Source of the DNA: Akkermansiaceae bacterium
Lineage (GTDB): Bacteria; Verrucomicrobiota; Verrucomicrobiia; Verrucomicrobiales; Akkermansiaceae
Assembly (NCBI GenBank): GCA_028822935.1
Contig: JAPKCM010000028.1
Location: 1 to 56,131, forward strand
DNA length: 56,131 nt
Direction: 5' to 3'
Position numbers and translations under genes: made by a program. Shown here one piece after another: positions 45,687-54,977 of the stretch; position 1 is the first letter of the stretch, and every line of letters begins with the position of its first letter. The notes under the pieces were generated by a model. It did not search any database and was not told the origin of the DNA. It saw nothing but the letters and a program-made list of their open reading frames with translations.

Positions 45687-46730
45687 CTAACGCCGCGACC
45701 GCTCCGAAACAGAGCGAGGTTGTCGGTCCAACTTGTAGGGCCCAGATTTCAACATCTCTTCAATCTCAATACTCGGGAGAATGAGAGTGCTGATCCGACC
45801 GGCGCGGGCAATCACCAGTCCAACAATTCGCCCCTCTAAGTCGATGATGGGAAGTCCGGTTTGGGAGGACTCTAACTCCATGTCCGATTGAACGACATTA
45901 CCAAAGTTATCACGGACCTGATTTCTGCTCCCGCTCTTTGAATTCATCGCCCTAAGTTGCTCCGATTCGGGCTCCTTCTCCCGAGAACCCTGCAACGTCG
46001 GCCGGACCTTAAACTCATTGCTGTTTCGTGAAATTAAAATATCCACCGTCTCCCCCGCCTTCAAACGCCGGAGCCGGGCTGAGATTTCATGAAAGCCTTT
46101 TACGGCTTCATCTTTGATCGCAAGAATCTCATCACCCGGACGCAAACCCACCATTGCGGCAGCCGAGTCTGGAACCACACGGTTAATCTTCACGCCATCA
46201 CCGAAATCGTTAGGATGCATTTCGACCCCAAGAAACCCTTGATCTTCAGCTCGCAAACTCCGAGCCGCCACACTTTTCACACCAAATCCAGCGGCCTCCC
46301 CATCCGGGCGCACCGCCGCGAGAAAGGCTCCTTCCGGAAGCCCCGATCCATCCGCCCATTTCGCAGCGGGTGCTTTCAAGCCCTCCACCGAAAGCAAAAC
46401 GAGATCCTGCTCGGGATAGGCTCCTAGAATACTGGCCGGCAAGGCTCCCTCCTTCGTTTTCACAAGCAACTTCGGCCTGGGAACCACCTCACTGGCTTTG
46501 GCGATCAGTTTACCGTCTCCCACTGAAACTCCGTAACCAATGTGATTGCGGTTGGAGAAAATTGGAAAAACTATTTCACTCGCATCCTTCGTGACCGCAC
46601 GCACGATCTTAAAAATCTGCACTGACTGAGCTTCGGTAATCGCTTGATCTTTCGCAAGGATCTCTGATGGCACCAGCTGTCCCGAAACAGGAAGATAAAG
46701 AAGCAAGGTGAGTAAAAATAGTGATTTCAT
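45687..46730 (-). CDS. Inactive HtrA-like protein with PDZ domain nested in a degenerate protease fold
   Basis: A 347-residue secreted protein. Aligned by eye with its neighbour, the catalytic His position is Glu81 (LIAKASEVV), Asp109 is kept (PEQDLVLL), and the GDSGGP serine is Thr291 (SSQTGLPIIDLEG). It should therefore have no serine protease activity. The PDZ domain (about 165-245, DEILAIKDEAVKGFHEI) lies before the degenerate serine-site motif, so it is inserted between the Asp and Ser strands, whereas HtrA proteins carry PDZ after the protease. The final IVGLVIARAGRISTLILPS matches the last strands of the barrel. It begins 30 bases after the active HtrA gene and is probably co-expressed, perhaps as a regulator or adaptor. 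Confidence 0.8.
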   Translation of the reverse strand: MKSLFLLTLLLYLPVSGQLVPSEILAKDQAITEAQSVQIFKIVRAVTKDASEIVFPIFSNRNHIGYGVSVGDGKLIAKASEVVPRPKLLVKTKEGALPASILGAYPEQDLVLLSVEGLKAPAAKWADGSGLPEGAFLAAVRPDGEAAGFGVKSVAARSLRAEDQGFLGVEMHPNDFGDGVKINRVVPDSAAAMVGLRPGDEILAIKDEAVKGFHEISARLRRLKAGETVDILISRNSNEFKVRPTLQGSREKEPESEQLRAMNSKSGSRNQVRDNFGNVVQSDMELESSQTGLPIIDLEGRIVGLVIARAGRISTLILPSIEIEEMLKSGPYKLDRQPRSVSERSRR

Positions 46731-46760
46731 CGTCGTTATAAAATATCTCTTGAGAAGGCC

Positions 46761-47723
46761 TTAATATCCGCGAAGGCCAGCGAGCGTAATTTGAAATTCT
46801 AATTCTTTCCCATTCCGCCCCACAACCAGTTTGAGTCTATCTCCAGCTTCGTAATCGATGAGAAACTTCCTTAAATCATCTAGGCTTGAGATTTCAGCCG
46901 CCCCCATCCTCAACAATTCATCGCCAATCTTGACGCCCCCTTCTAGAGCTGGTGAGCCAGACGGCATCGCTTGAACCACCAGCGCTCCCGCTTTCTTCCC
47001 AAGAATCACGCCAATCACGGGACGACTCATTCCATTTCCGTCAGATCCTAAAAGACCCCACTTTCCCCCAGCCAACATCTTGTCCCATGATTTTTTGAAA
47101 CCTGTAATTCCCGCGTGTCGGTTGATCGCTTTTTTCTCAACATTGATGTGCGAATGAATCCCCACAACCCTGCCTTCCAGATCAAAGAGAGGCCCACCAC
47201 TGTCTCCCCCAATCACGGTGCAGTCGGTTGTAATAAAATCCGTGCTGTCTTTCGTCATTACCCGGCCAAAGCGGACCGGAGGTCGCCGCGTCGGGTCGTA
47301 TCCCTTGGGATGCCCCATCGCGACCACGAAGTCGCCAGTAACCAGTAGGTCCGATTCCCCCACTTCAATAAAGGGCCACGGGCCATCGCCGATCAACTGG
47401 GCCATCGCCGCATCGCGGGTGCGATTGGCACCGAGCACGCGAGCGCGCTCTTCACGGCCATCTGGGAAAATCACAATCATTTCACGGCTTCCTTGAACCA
47501 CGTGTGCCGCAGTAAGAATCAATCCTCCTTCAGAGACAATCACGCCGCTTCCTGCTGATCCGTTTCGCAGGGAAACAAGAGAAACCGTCGCCGGAGTCGC
47601 TGCGACAACGACATTTTGAACTTTCTCCTGTAACGCCTTGAGGTCACTAAGACTTTCCAGAGTTGGAGCCGCTGAAAGGATCTGCAGCCCAATGAGGCCA
47701 AGAGAAATAATAAGGTTCTTCAT
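46761..47723 (-). CDS. HtrA/DegP-like serine protease with one PDZ domain
   Basis: A 320-residue exported protease with signal peptide (cleavage near residue 19), trypsin-like domain and one C-terminal PDZ domain (about 228-318). The triad is complete: H74 (LTAAHVV), D104 (RTRDAAMAQL) and S175 (GGDSGGP). It should degrade or sense misfolded envelope proteins. The ATG at 47723 was chosen because it begins the signal peptide; an upstream start at 47771 adds 16 unlikely residues. It is first in a two-gene minus-strand unit with the inactive paralogue and is divergent from the PBP1A gene. Confidence 0.88.
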   Translation of the reverse strand: MKNLIISLGLIGLQILSAAPTLESLSDLKALQEKVQNVVVAATPATVSLVSLRNGSAGSGVIVSEGGLILTAAHVVQGSREMIVIFPDGREERARVLGANRTRDAAMAQLIGDGPWPFIEVGESDLLVTGDFVVAMGHPKGYDPTRRPPVRFGRVMTKDSTDFITTDCTVIGGDSGGPLFDLEGRVVGIHSHINVEKKAINRHAGITGFKKSWDKMLAGGKWGLLGSDGNGMSRPVIGVILGKKAGALVVQAMPSGSPALEGGVKIGDELLRMGAAEISSLDDLRKFLIDYEAGDRLKLVVGRNGKELEFQITLAGLRGY

Positions 47724-47845
47724 TGCTACAATATCGTCCCATGAACATTCCTTTGTTTTAAAAATCCGCAAGGAGTCTCAGAAGAAATCTTTTCTAGAGA
47801 AGTAAGGCCTTGGACATCGTTACTCCTTATCTAAACTACTCTCAG

Positions 47846-49987
47846 ATGCCTCCCCGCAACCCAGCCCAAAAGAAAACCGCCAAAAAAAGGGCTGGCTCGA
47901 ACAAGAACAGCAGCGGACGGGCTGAGTTCACCGCTCGTCAGTTCTTCTTTTCTCCCTTCATTTTCATCAACTGGCTTACTCGCAACCTCTCTTTTTGGAT
48001 CAAATGGCCTGCTCGCCTCGGCCTTTCATGCTCTTTCCTTGGCCTGAGTTGTGGACTCATCGCCGGCGCCTTCTACTACGTTCTCGCGAACACCTACGAT
48101 CTCGAAGGGGTCACTCAAATGCCCGCCCGCACTGAGATCCTCGATCGACAAGGCAACATCCTGAAAAATTCCGCCGGTCAGGAAATCGGGTTCCTCCACG
48201 GGAAAAACCGCCACTTAATTAGCTATGATGAAGTCTCACCCCTTTTTATCAATGCCCTCATCGCTCGTGAGGATGGCCGTTTCCGCGAACATGGCGCGAT
48301 CGATATTAGAGGGTTTGGGCGCTCCATTTTTCGCTTGGTGACCCGATGGAAATTTGAAGGAGCCTCCACCATCACGATGCAGCTCGCGCGGAATTCATTC
48401 ACGCTCAAGAAAAGAAATCACGGAAAACTCCTCACTCTTCATCGGAAAGCCCTCGAGATTGCCATCGCCCATCGCCTCGAATCAAATTTCACGAAAGACG
48501 AAATCCTCGAGCACTACATGAATCGCATTTTTTGGGGCGGTTCCATCATGGGCGTTGAATCAGCCTCCCGGACTTACTTCGGAAAGTCTTCCAGCCAAAT
48601 TGATCTCTCGGAAGCGGCCATGCTCGCGGGAATCATCCGCGCACCAAATGCCTTCTCCCCCTTCCGCGATCCCGAAGCAGCAAAGCTAGAACGTGACACC
48701 GTTCTCAACCGCATGGTCTACTTTGAATATCTCACTGAAGAGGAGGCCAAAGCCACACAAGAAAAACCGCTCAATATCCCGAGCGCCTCCGAGCGCCTCA
48801 TTTCCGGAAGCTACGCTCTCGATGCCATCCGCCGAGATCTCGAAGAAATTCTCGAACGAGAAAACATTAAACACGGTGGCCTGATCATCAATACCACTCT
48901 TGATCAAAATCTCCAGGAGGCCGCTGAGCGAGCGATGGAAAAACGACTGGCGGCAGTCGAAAGAACTCCCGGTTACAAGCATCAGAAGCGAGCCAACTGG
49001 AACAAGAAAGGAAATCCCGCCTACCTTCAAGGCGCTGCGGTCGTCATCGATAACCGCACCGGTGGCGTCCTCGCTGTTGTCGGCGGACGAAGTGCCGCGG
49101 AGTCTCAATTCAATCGAGCCCTTCAAGCCCGCCGCCCCATCGGCTCTATTTTCAAACCCTTCGTCTTTCTCGCTGCGGTAAAGAACGGCTTTTCGCTCAA
49201 CGAAACCGTAAGTGATGCCCGCATCCGTCCCGGTGAGATCTCAGGCGCACCTCGCGATTGGTCGCCAGCAAACTCAGACGGTGAATATTATGCCGCCATC
49301 AGCGCTTCCATGGCACTCATTGATTCACGGAACACCTCATCGGTCCGTGTCGGATCCATCGCAGGAATGGGCGAAGTCATTGAGGTCGCTCGCCTCGCAG
49401 GATTTAATGCGGATACCATCGAACCCTATCCCGCGTCCTTTCTGGGAACCTGGGGCGCGACCGTCCAAGACGTCGCGAGCGCCTACTCTATCTTTCCAAA
49501 TGGCGGCCGTCGTTTCCGTCCCTACTACGTGCAATCAATCGAAGACCGCGATGGCAAGCTCCTCTGGAAAAGCGGGCCACTCTATTACGAGGCTGCCGAG
49601 GCACGCGCAGCCTGGGACGTCTCCGATGCCCTCGAACAAGTGAATCGGACCGGAACCGGACGCGCAATTCGTAGCCGCTATGGCTTCAATAAGCCTTCGG
49701 GCGGAAAAACGGGCACCACCAACGACTATCACGACGCCTGGTATGCCGGTTATACTTCAAGTCTTTCCTGTGCCGTTTGGGTGGGCCTCGATAGCCCCAA
49801 GAAGATTATTCGAGGCGGCGAAGGAGCAAAACTTGCCCTCCCAATCTGGGTCGACATCATGCAAACTGCCGACCGACTCCCTGGCTACAAAAATGGCCCC
49901 ATCACTGCAGCCAGAGCACAACGGGTGAGTTCTACTCCACCGGCCGCCATTCCGGTCGATCCGCCAAGAGTAATTCCGGCGCAGTAA
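47846..49987 (+). CDS. Class A penicillin-binding protein (PBP1A-type transglycosylase/transpeptidase)
   Basis: A bifunctional peptidoglycan synthase of 713 residues. It has a basic N-terminal tail, one membrane helix (about 60-85) and a GT51 glycosyltransferase domain with REDGRFREHGAID near residue 137, GASTITMQLARN near 167 and RKALEIAIAHRLE near 195. The transpeptidase domain has the SxxK motif SIFK near 434, the SxN motif SRN near 493 and KTGTT near 617. The TTG at 47810 would add 12 residues; the ATG is preferred, although neither has a clear ribosome site. Its presence argues for a peptidoglycan-containing bacterium and against classical Planctomycetes. Confidence 0.93.
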   Translation: MPPRNPAQKKTAKKRAGSNKNSSGRAEFTARQFFFSPFIFINWLTRNLSFWIKWPARLGLSCSFLGLSCGLIAGAFYYVLANTYDLEGVTQMPARTEILDRQGNILKNSAGQEIGFLHGKNRHLISYDEVSPLFINALIAREDGRFREHGAIDIRGFGRSIFRLVTRWKFEGASTITMQLARNSFTLKKRNHGKLLTLHRKALEIAIAHRLESNFTKDEILEHYMNRIFWGGSIMGVESASRTYFGKSSSQIDLSEAAMLAGIIRAPNAFSPFRDPEAAKLERDTVLNRMVYFEYLTEEEAKATQEKPLNIPSASERLISGSYALDAIRRDLEEILERENIKHGGLIINTTLDQNLQEAAERAMEKRLAAVERTPGYKHQKRANWNKKGNPAYLQGAAVVIDNRTGGVLAVVGGRSAAESQFNRALQARRPIGSIFKPFVFLAAVKNGFSLNETVSDARIRPGEISGAPRDWSPANSDGEYYAAISASMALIDSRNTSSVRVGSIAGMGEVIEVARLAGFNADTIEPYPASFLGTWGATVQDVASAYSIFPNGGRRFRPYYVQSIEDRDGKLLWKSGPLYYEAAEARAAWDVSDALEQVNRTGTGRAIRSRYGFNKPSGGKTGTTNDYHDAWYAGYTSSLSCAVWVGLDSPKKIIRGGEGAKLALPIWVDIMQTADRLPGYKNGPITAARAQRVSSTPPAAIPVDPPRVIPAQ

Positions 49988-50146
49988 GTTTCGGGCTGTA
50001 AAATCGTCGTCTTTCGCAAGCCCAATCGGAGAAGTTATCGTGCCTTCCCCACCTACATGGCTCTTACCGTCTTGCCCTTTCAAGAAATCACTCCGGAATT
50101 CGTCTCTTTTGAAACACTACTTGGCATAAAGCACAAACCTGACTGA

Positions 50147-53100
50147 CTAGGGTCGCAGGCTCAACCACAGACGGGAGAAGCGTGGGTCGTCAAGATCACT
50201 GATCGGTAGCGGCGCGCGCCAGGCACGTTGAGTGACCGCTCCGGTTGCCGGGGCAGAGCCGAGGAAGATCGCGGTGCCGGATTGCCAGGTGTCGAGATCA
50301 GAGGAAAACTGGATGTCGTATACCACGTCATCGGCCGCGAGGTTTGCTGCGATTGAGACGACGGCATAGTCATCGACTCTGCCGTTGACCTCGATTGAGC
50401 GAATAGAGAATTCAAGCTCGCCTTTGGTTCCGCCAGAGGCGTAGGCGAATAACTCCTCGGATGTCGAGCCGGTGAATGTCGAGGTGTCTGAATTACCCGG
50501 TGAGCCCCCTCCGGCAATGCTGGACCGCCAGATGGATGAGTCATTGGCGTCGAGTCCGGGGCGCGGTGCGATCATGGTCAGGCTGCGGCCATCGAGGTCG
50601 GCTGAGAGCGGCCAAGGCGCCCTGTCGTCATAGCGGAAACTTGCGATCAGATCCCCGTTGGCAGCGATCAGAGTGATCACTTCACCGCCGTTGTTGAGCT
50701 GGCCGGAGAATGCGCCGGCCACCGGCAAGACTGGGCCAAACATTGCTTCGAAAGCGGTGAGGTCAGCGACCACGAGCAATCGCGCACCAGCGACGAGGGT
50801 GGCATCGTCGGGGAAGGTAAACGCAATACCCTCAACGAAGGCGACTCCGGCGAGGCTGATGGTCTCATCTCCGACGTTGAACAGTTCGAGGTATTCAGTA
50901 ACTTCCGCACTTCCCGGAGGGTTGTAGAAAACTTCCGAAATGACGAGATTGGCGGCAGATGCGGCCGTGTTGGTGATGAAGGTGGCCTGATTAAGGGCGC
51001 TCCATTCTCCGGCATCAAAGCTCCGAGCCAAGAGCGTCGTGGCGACGTCGATAGATACCGGCGTGTTGTCCGGATTGGTGCCGACGATCGCGATCGTGAG
51101 ATCCATGCCCATGTCCGAACTGCCGCTACTTCTGTTGTGAAGTTCGACGGCGATGACATTGTTACCCTCAACGAAGGCAGACCGGGGAAAGGTGAAGCTA
51201 TCGAAGTTCCCCTCCGCGCCGTTCGAGTCACTGAGCGACGGTGTGTCGAAGCTGACATTGCCCTCGGGCATATTGTCTCGCGCAATCTCGATACCATTGA
51301 AATAAACGATTGCACCGCCGTCGGACATGACTTCCACGGTGGCCCCGATGATCAATTGCGGTGCGGTGACCTCGAGTTCCCTGCGGAAATAGACAGTGAG
51401 GTGTCCATCCGGATTAATCTCTGGACCGCCCAGCGGGTTGCCGTTGATGCTCCCGAATCCCAGTGGCGCGTTGCCGGTCGCCCAAGTGGAATCGTCGAAG
51501 GACGGGTTCCGCCAAGCGGTGCCCATATCGACCCCGTCGTCGAGGTAGCGCCAGGCTGTGGAGCGTTTCGTGAGGAGGGTGGAATCGCTGAGCGAACCGG
51601 GAAGCATGGTGGCCGCGGGGTTGATCGCTCCACCCGTTTGGCGTGGGTCGCTGCCGTCCGTCGTGTAGTAGATGTTGCCGACGGCGCTCGATATCAGGAG
51701 TTCGAAGTTCGCGGGGACGCTGCCTCCTTGTTGACTGAAGGTCGGCGGGTCGAGGTCCGGATAAACTCCCGTGGCGCGCAACTGGTTGAGGGTGATTGGG
51801 GTACGCAGCGGGAACCAGCCGGTGTATTCGCGTTGGAGCGCTGCCTCCCAATTGATCAAGGTCAATGCGGGCTCCCGTTTAGCATCGCCCCATCGGGCGC
51901 TCTCTGCCTTCATGGCCCCGCGGATTCCGTTGGCGCGCGCCGCCCATTGAGCAGCGCCATTCTCCGGGGTAAGCGCACCCTCGTTGAAGAGATGATAGTA
52001 GGCGCGGTCGGCGAAGCGGATGGCGTATTCGTCCCTGCTGTTGGCGTTAATACGCAGGTCGGTGTGGATCGCGGTTGGGGCACGCGGGGTATTCTTGGTT
52101 GATACGTTGCTATTGACGCTGCTATTGAAGGCATTGAGACCGGCGCGTTCAGCGTCGTGGCAAAAAAACATGTATTTCCCCGGCGGATTAATGCGGCGCA
52201 TGGCGCGCACATTATTTTGATCCCAGTCGGCGTTGCCTGCGTGGAAATTGAGTAGGACATAATCGATGTAGGAATCGAGATCAAGATACTGCTCAACGGT
52301 GGCCAAGTCTCCCGCCTCCGCAGCATCTAGCGTCGCCTGCCAGCTGATCAACATACGTGCAGATTCCTCGGGGGGCGTGCCTTTGATGACCTCGATCTTA
52401 TTGCCGCCGACGATGCGGAATCCTTCCCAATCGTCGTCTTCCCCGCCGAAGCGCTCGGCGGCCCACTCCTCCTCAATGCGTTCGAAGAGGTGGTGCATCC
52501 CCCAATATATACCATTAAAATAAACGTGCACTTCACGCTGCAAAGCCTCCGGGTGACCCATGGCGAAGTAGGCATCGCGGAACCACTGATCGCGGATATA
52601 CATTGCATTGTTATAGACGGACGCATCCGGATGGACCCATGAGTTACCATTACCTCCGCGGATTACGATCTGATTGAATATTTCAGTGGCGGCATCGGCG
52701 CCAAATAGAGGGAAGTTCAATTTTCCGGTCCCATACTCTTTGCGGAAGGCGATACGGAAATTGTGTTTTGGTCTACTCGTGTTGCGCGAAGCGTTGCCAT
52801 TCATCCGCATACCGGCGTCGAGTTGAATCGGCCCGTCGTCTTCGAACCCGAGCATCTCGATCGACACAGGGCGTTCCGAATTCGGCCCGGCATCGACGGG
52901 ATTAACCTGAATACCGGTCTGCCGGTCGAACAGGTTCGCAATGTCGGTGACGATCGAGATCGTGGGTATGTCGAGGAGCGACGCCTCAATCTCCTCCCGG
53001 CTGTAGATGGGCCCAACGACGTTGGGATCCATTGCGTAGTCGCCCCCGATGATACTACCGTTCCGGGTGATCCACGGGAGCGGGTAGCCCTCTGGTTCGG

Positions 53101-54445
53101 CCGGTTGGTCGGCTACCTCGGCAATGAAAAGGTAAGTCTGGGTATCGACGTTCGTAGGACGTTGACCGCTTTTGAATGCTGCGACCCTCAGGGGGGTAGT
53201 GGTTGAAATATTGACGAATCCGGAGGGTGGGGAAACGTCATTTTGCGGAGCAATTTGGGTCCCGAAATCGAGAGTGGGAGTGTCGCCGTTGGTCGTATAA
53301 ACGATGGTCGCGCCTGGGGTCGCGCAGGAGATCGTGACGTCGAAGGGGGTATCGAAAAATCCGCGGTCGACATCGAAAATTGTGTCGGCAACGAAGTCGG
53401 TGAACTCGATCTCAGCGTTCGGAAAACTGGGTGTCGGAGACTCCAAATAACCGTTCAAGATCCCGCCGGAGAGGTCGCGCGTTTCGGCTGTCAATTTCGG
53501 AACGAGGAGAACATCGGAACTCCCTGCGGTTCTGTTAAGCAGATGGAAGGCGAGGAGGTTTTTTCCACTGACGAGTTTGCCAACGAAGTCGATTGGGAAG
53601 GCCTTCATGGCATCGCCTTCCCTGATCTCCCTGCTCCCGGTGGCGAGTTCCCCGACCGTCAGCGGGTCCGGAATATTCTCGGAGGCGACGAGAGAACCGT
53701 TCAAATAGGCTGCGAGACCATCCTCGAAAAACAGCTCGAGCTTCATTGATACGATCTTCGCAGGGTCGTCGATGCTGAAAGGCACGCGGATTAGCGCGGA
53801 CGCGGTCGTCGAGAGCATTGCTGATTCCATATTGCCGCCTGCCCCGACGTAGCCAGGGAAATCGTAGCCGAAGCCGACTCCGGTCTGCGCGTCGGACCAT
53901 GCAGAGTCGTCAAAGTCCGGCCCCTGCCAAGCATCGCCTATGTCGAACAGAGGCGCCAGCCAGGTTGCCGCAGTCGGCCAAGGGACGAGCGTCTCCGTTT
54001 CGGTATTAACGTTCGTGCCACTCCCGTAAGCGACGCCGTAAAATTGCTTTGGGTATCGCGGTGCAAATTCGGTAAGGACGCCCGCGCCGCCGACCAACGC
54101 TAAATATTCTCCTGCGGCGGAGAGTGAGAAATTAGTATGCAGTTCGGAATCCGCCACGCGGCGGTCCTTACCGGAAGCGAATACGGTGAGGTAACCGCCC
54201 GGTGGAATCTCTATATTGGGCAATGCCCACTTGGTGGGTTGGGTCTGGCTATCCGTGAGATAAAGGCCGGCGGTCGAGGCCGTGTCCGCACCCGGGTTAT
54301 TGATCTCGATCCAATCCGTAGCGTCGCCATCTTCGTCGAGGGTGGATCCGTCGTTGTCTGCGACGAATTCAGTGATCATGAGATTCGCAAGGAGGGCATT
54401 TGGAGCGAGAATTGCCAGCAAGAGAGTCAGTGAAGGAAGATGCAT
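50147..54445 (-). CDS. Giant secreted CotH-kinase/lamin-tail-domain protein
   Basis: A 1432-residue exported protein. In order: a signal peptide (about 1-21), a lamin-tail domain (NLMITEFVADNDGS), a galactose-binding-like region with DDSAWSDAQTGVGFGYDFPG, and a chitobiase-type Ig domain (TPGATIVYTTNGDTPT). A CotH kinase-like domain follows in the middle (NFRIAFRKEYG, RDQWFRDAYFAMGHPEA, HVYFNGIYWGMHHLFERI, NADWDQNNVRAMRR, FFCHDAE). Then come a second chitobiase-type domain (NIYYTTDGSDPR), another galactose-binding-like region (DDSTWATGNAPLGFGS) and a C-terminal lamin-tail domain (NLVISEVFYNPPGS). CotH kinases phosphorylate secreted proteins in spore coats; partners here are unknown. The ATG at 54445 opens the signal peptide; an extension to 54499 is unlikely. 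Confidence 0.87.
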   Translation of the reverse strand: MHLPSLTLLLAILAPNALLANLMITEFVADNDGSTLDEDGDATDWIEINNPGADTASTAGLYLTDSQTQPTKWALPNIEIPPGGYLTVFASGKDRRVADSELHTNFSLSAAGEYLALVGGAGVLTEFAPRYPKQFYGVAYGSGTNVNTETETLVPWPTAATWLAPLFDIGDAWQGPDFDDSAWSDAQTGVGFGYDFPGYVGAGGNMESAMLSTTASALIRVPFSIDDPAKIVSMKLELFFEDGLAAYLNGSLVASENIPDPLTVGELATGSREIREGDAMKAFPIDFVGKLVSGKNLLAFHLLNRTAGSSDVLLVPKLTAETRDLSGGILNGYLESPTPSFPNAEIEFTDFVADTIFDVDRGFFDTPFDVTISCATPGATIVYTTNGDTPTLDFGTQIAPQNDVSPPSGFVNISTTTPLRVAAFKSGQRPTNVDTQTYLFIAEVADQPAEPEGYPLPWITRNGSIIGGDYAMDPNVVGPIYSREEIEASLLDIPTISIVTDIANLFDRQTGIQVNPVDAGPNSERPVSIEMLGFEDDGPIQLDAGMRMNGNASRNTSRPKHNFRIAFRKEYGTGKLNFPLFGADAATEIFNQIVIRGGNGNSWVHPDASVYNNAMYIRDQWFRDAYFAMGHPEALQREVHVYFNGIYWGMHHLFERIEEEWAAERFGGEDDDWEGFRIVGGNKIEVIKGTPPEESARMLISWQATLDAAEAGDLATVEQYLDLDSYIDYVLLNFHAGNADWDQNNVRAMRRINPPGKYMFFCHDAERAGLNAFNSSVNSNVSTKNTPRAPTAIHTDLRINANSRDEYAIRFADRAYYHLFNEGALTPENGAAQWAARANGIRGAMKAESARWGDAKREPALTLINWEAALQREYTGWFPLRTPITLNQLRATGVYPDLDPPTFSQQGGSVPANFELLISSAVGNIYYTTDGSDPRQTGGAINPAATMLPGSLSDSTLLTKRSTAWRYLDDGVDMGTAWRNPSFDDSTWATGNAPLGFGSINGNPLGGPEINPDGHLTVYFRRELEVTAPQLIIGATVEVMSDGGAIVYFNGIEIARDNMPEGNVSFDTPSLSDSNGAEGNFDSFTFPRSAFVEGNNVIAVELHNRSSGSSDMGMDLTIAIVGTNPDNTPVSIDVATTLLARSFDAGEWSALNQATFITNTAASAANLVISEVFYNPPGSAEVTEYLELFNVGDETISLAGVAFVEGIAFTFPDDATLVAGARLLVVADLTAFEAMFGPVLPVAGAFSGQLNNGGEVITLIAANGDLIASFRYDDRAPWPLSADLDGRSLTMIAPRPGLDANDSSIWRSSIAGGGSPGNSDTSTFTGSTSEELFAYASGGTKGELEFSIRSIEVNGRVDDYAVVSIAANLAADDVVYDIQFSSDLDTWQSGTAIFLGSAPATGAVTQRAWRAPLPISDLDDPRFSRLWLSLRP

Positions 54446-54977
54446 ATAATGAAGGTGGTATCCTAACCAACCAAAGAATCGAAGGCAAGATTCTAGCACA
54501 GAAGTAGGGTTACCGGAGGCAACCTCATTTTTGAGGATAATTGCTGATCGCAGGATCTCAAGAAACCTGCGAGGACCACCCCTCGCTCACAAGTCAGTCG
54601 AAACCTTGTTCACGTGGCATCTGTATACCACAGCAACGGCACGATTTGGGATATGGAAGCAGAGAAACAAAGCTGGACCGCCAAGGGCGACTGGTGTGGT
54701 ATTCTTGCGACCCCTCCGATCACGATCGCTCTCGTCGAGTAGCCCTCTTCCGATCCTCTAAAGGGCGCACTTTTGCGCTCCAATCTAACGGACATTTCCG
54801 GAGTTCGATTTGATTAGGAAATTTTAAGGCTTCAAAACAGGTGAAGCGGGTTAGATTTTGTTTGGGTTCTGTCGGCCAATAAGACAGCGTCATCATCTCA
54901 AACACGGTAGCAACAGCGCAAATCGGCACCGTAGCATTGGCAAAAAGATTACAACACAGTTTCTCACTCTCCCTACT
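54446..54977. other. Intergenic region of 532 bases between the divergent CotH and MscS-type genes
   Basis: It should contain the promoters of both divergent genes. The open frames in it (for example 54531-54761 and 54541-54813) lack protein-like composition. A short hairpin, GCGCA-CTTT-TGCGC at 54765-54778, is the only clear structure. No tRNA, repeat array or mobile element was recognised. Confidence 0.45.
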
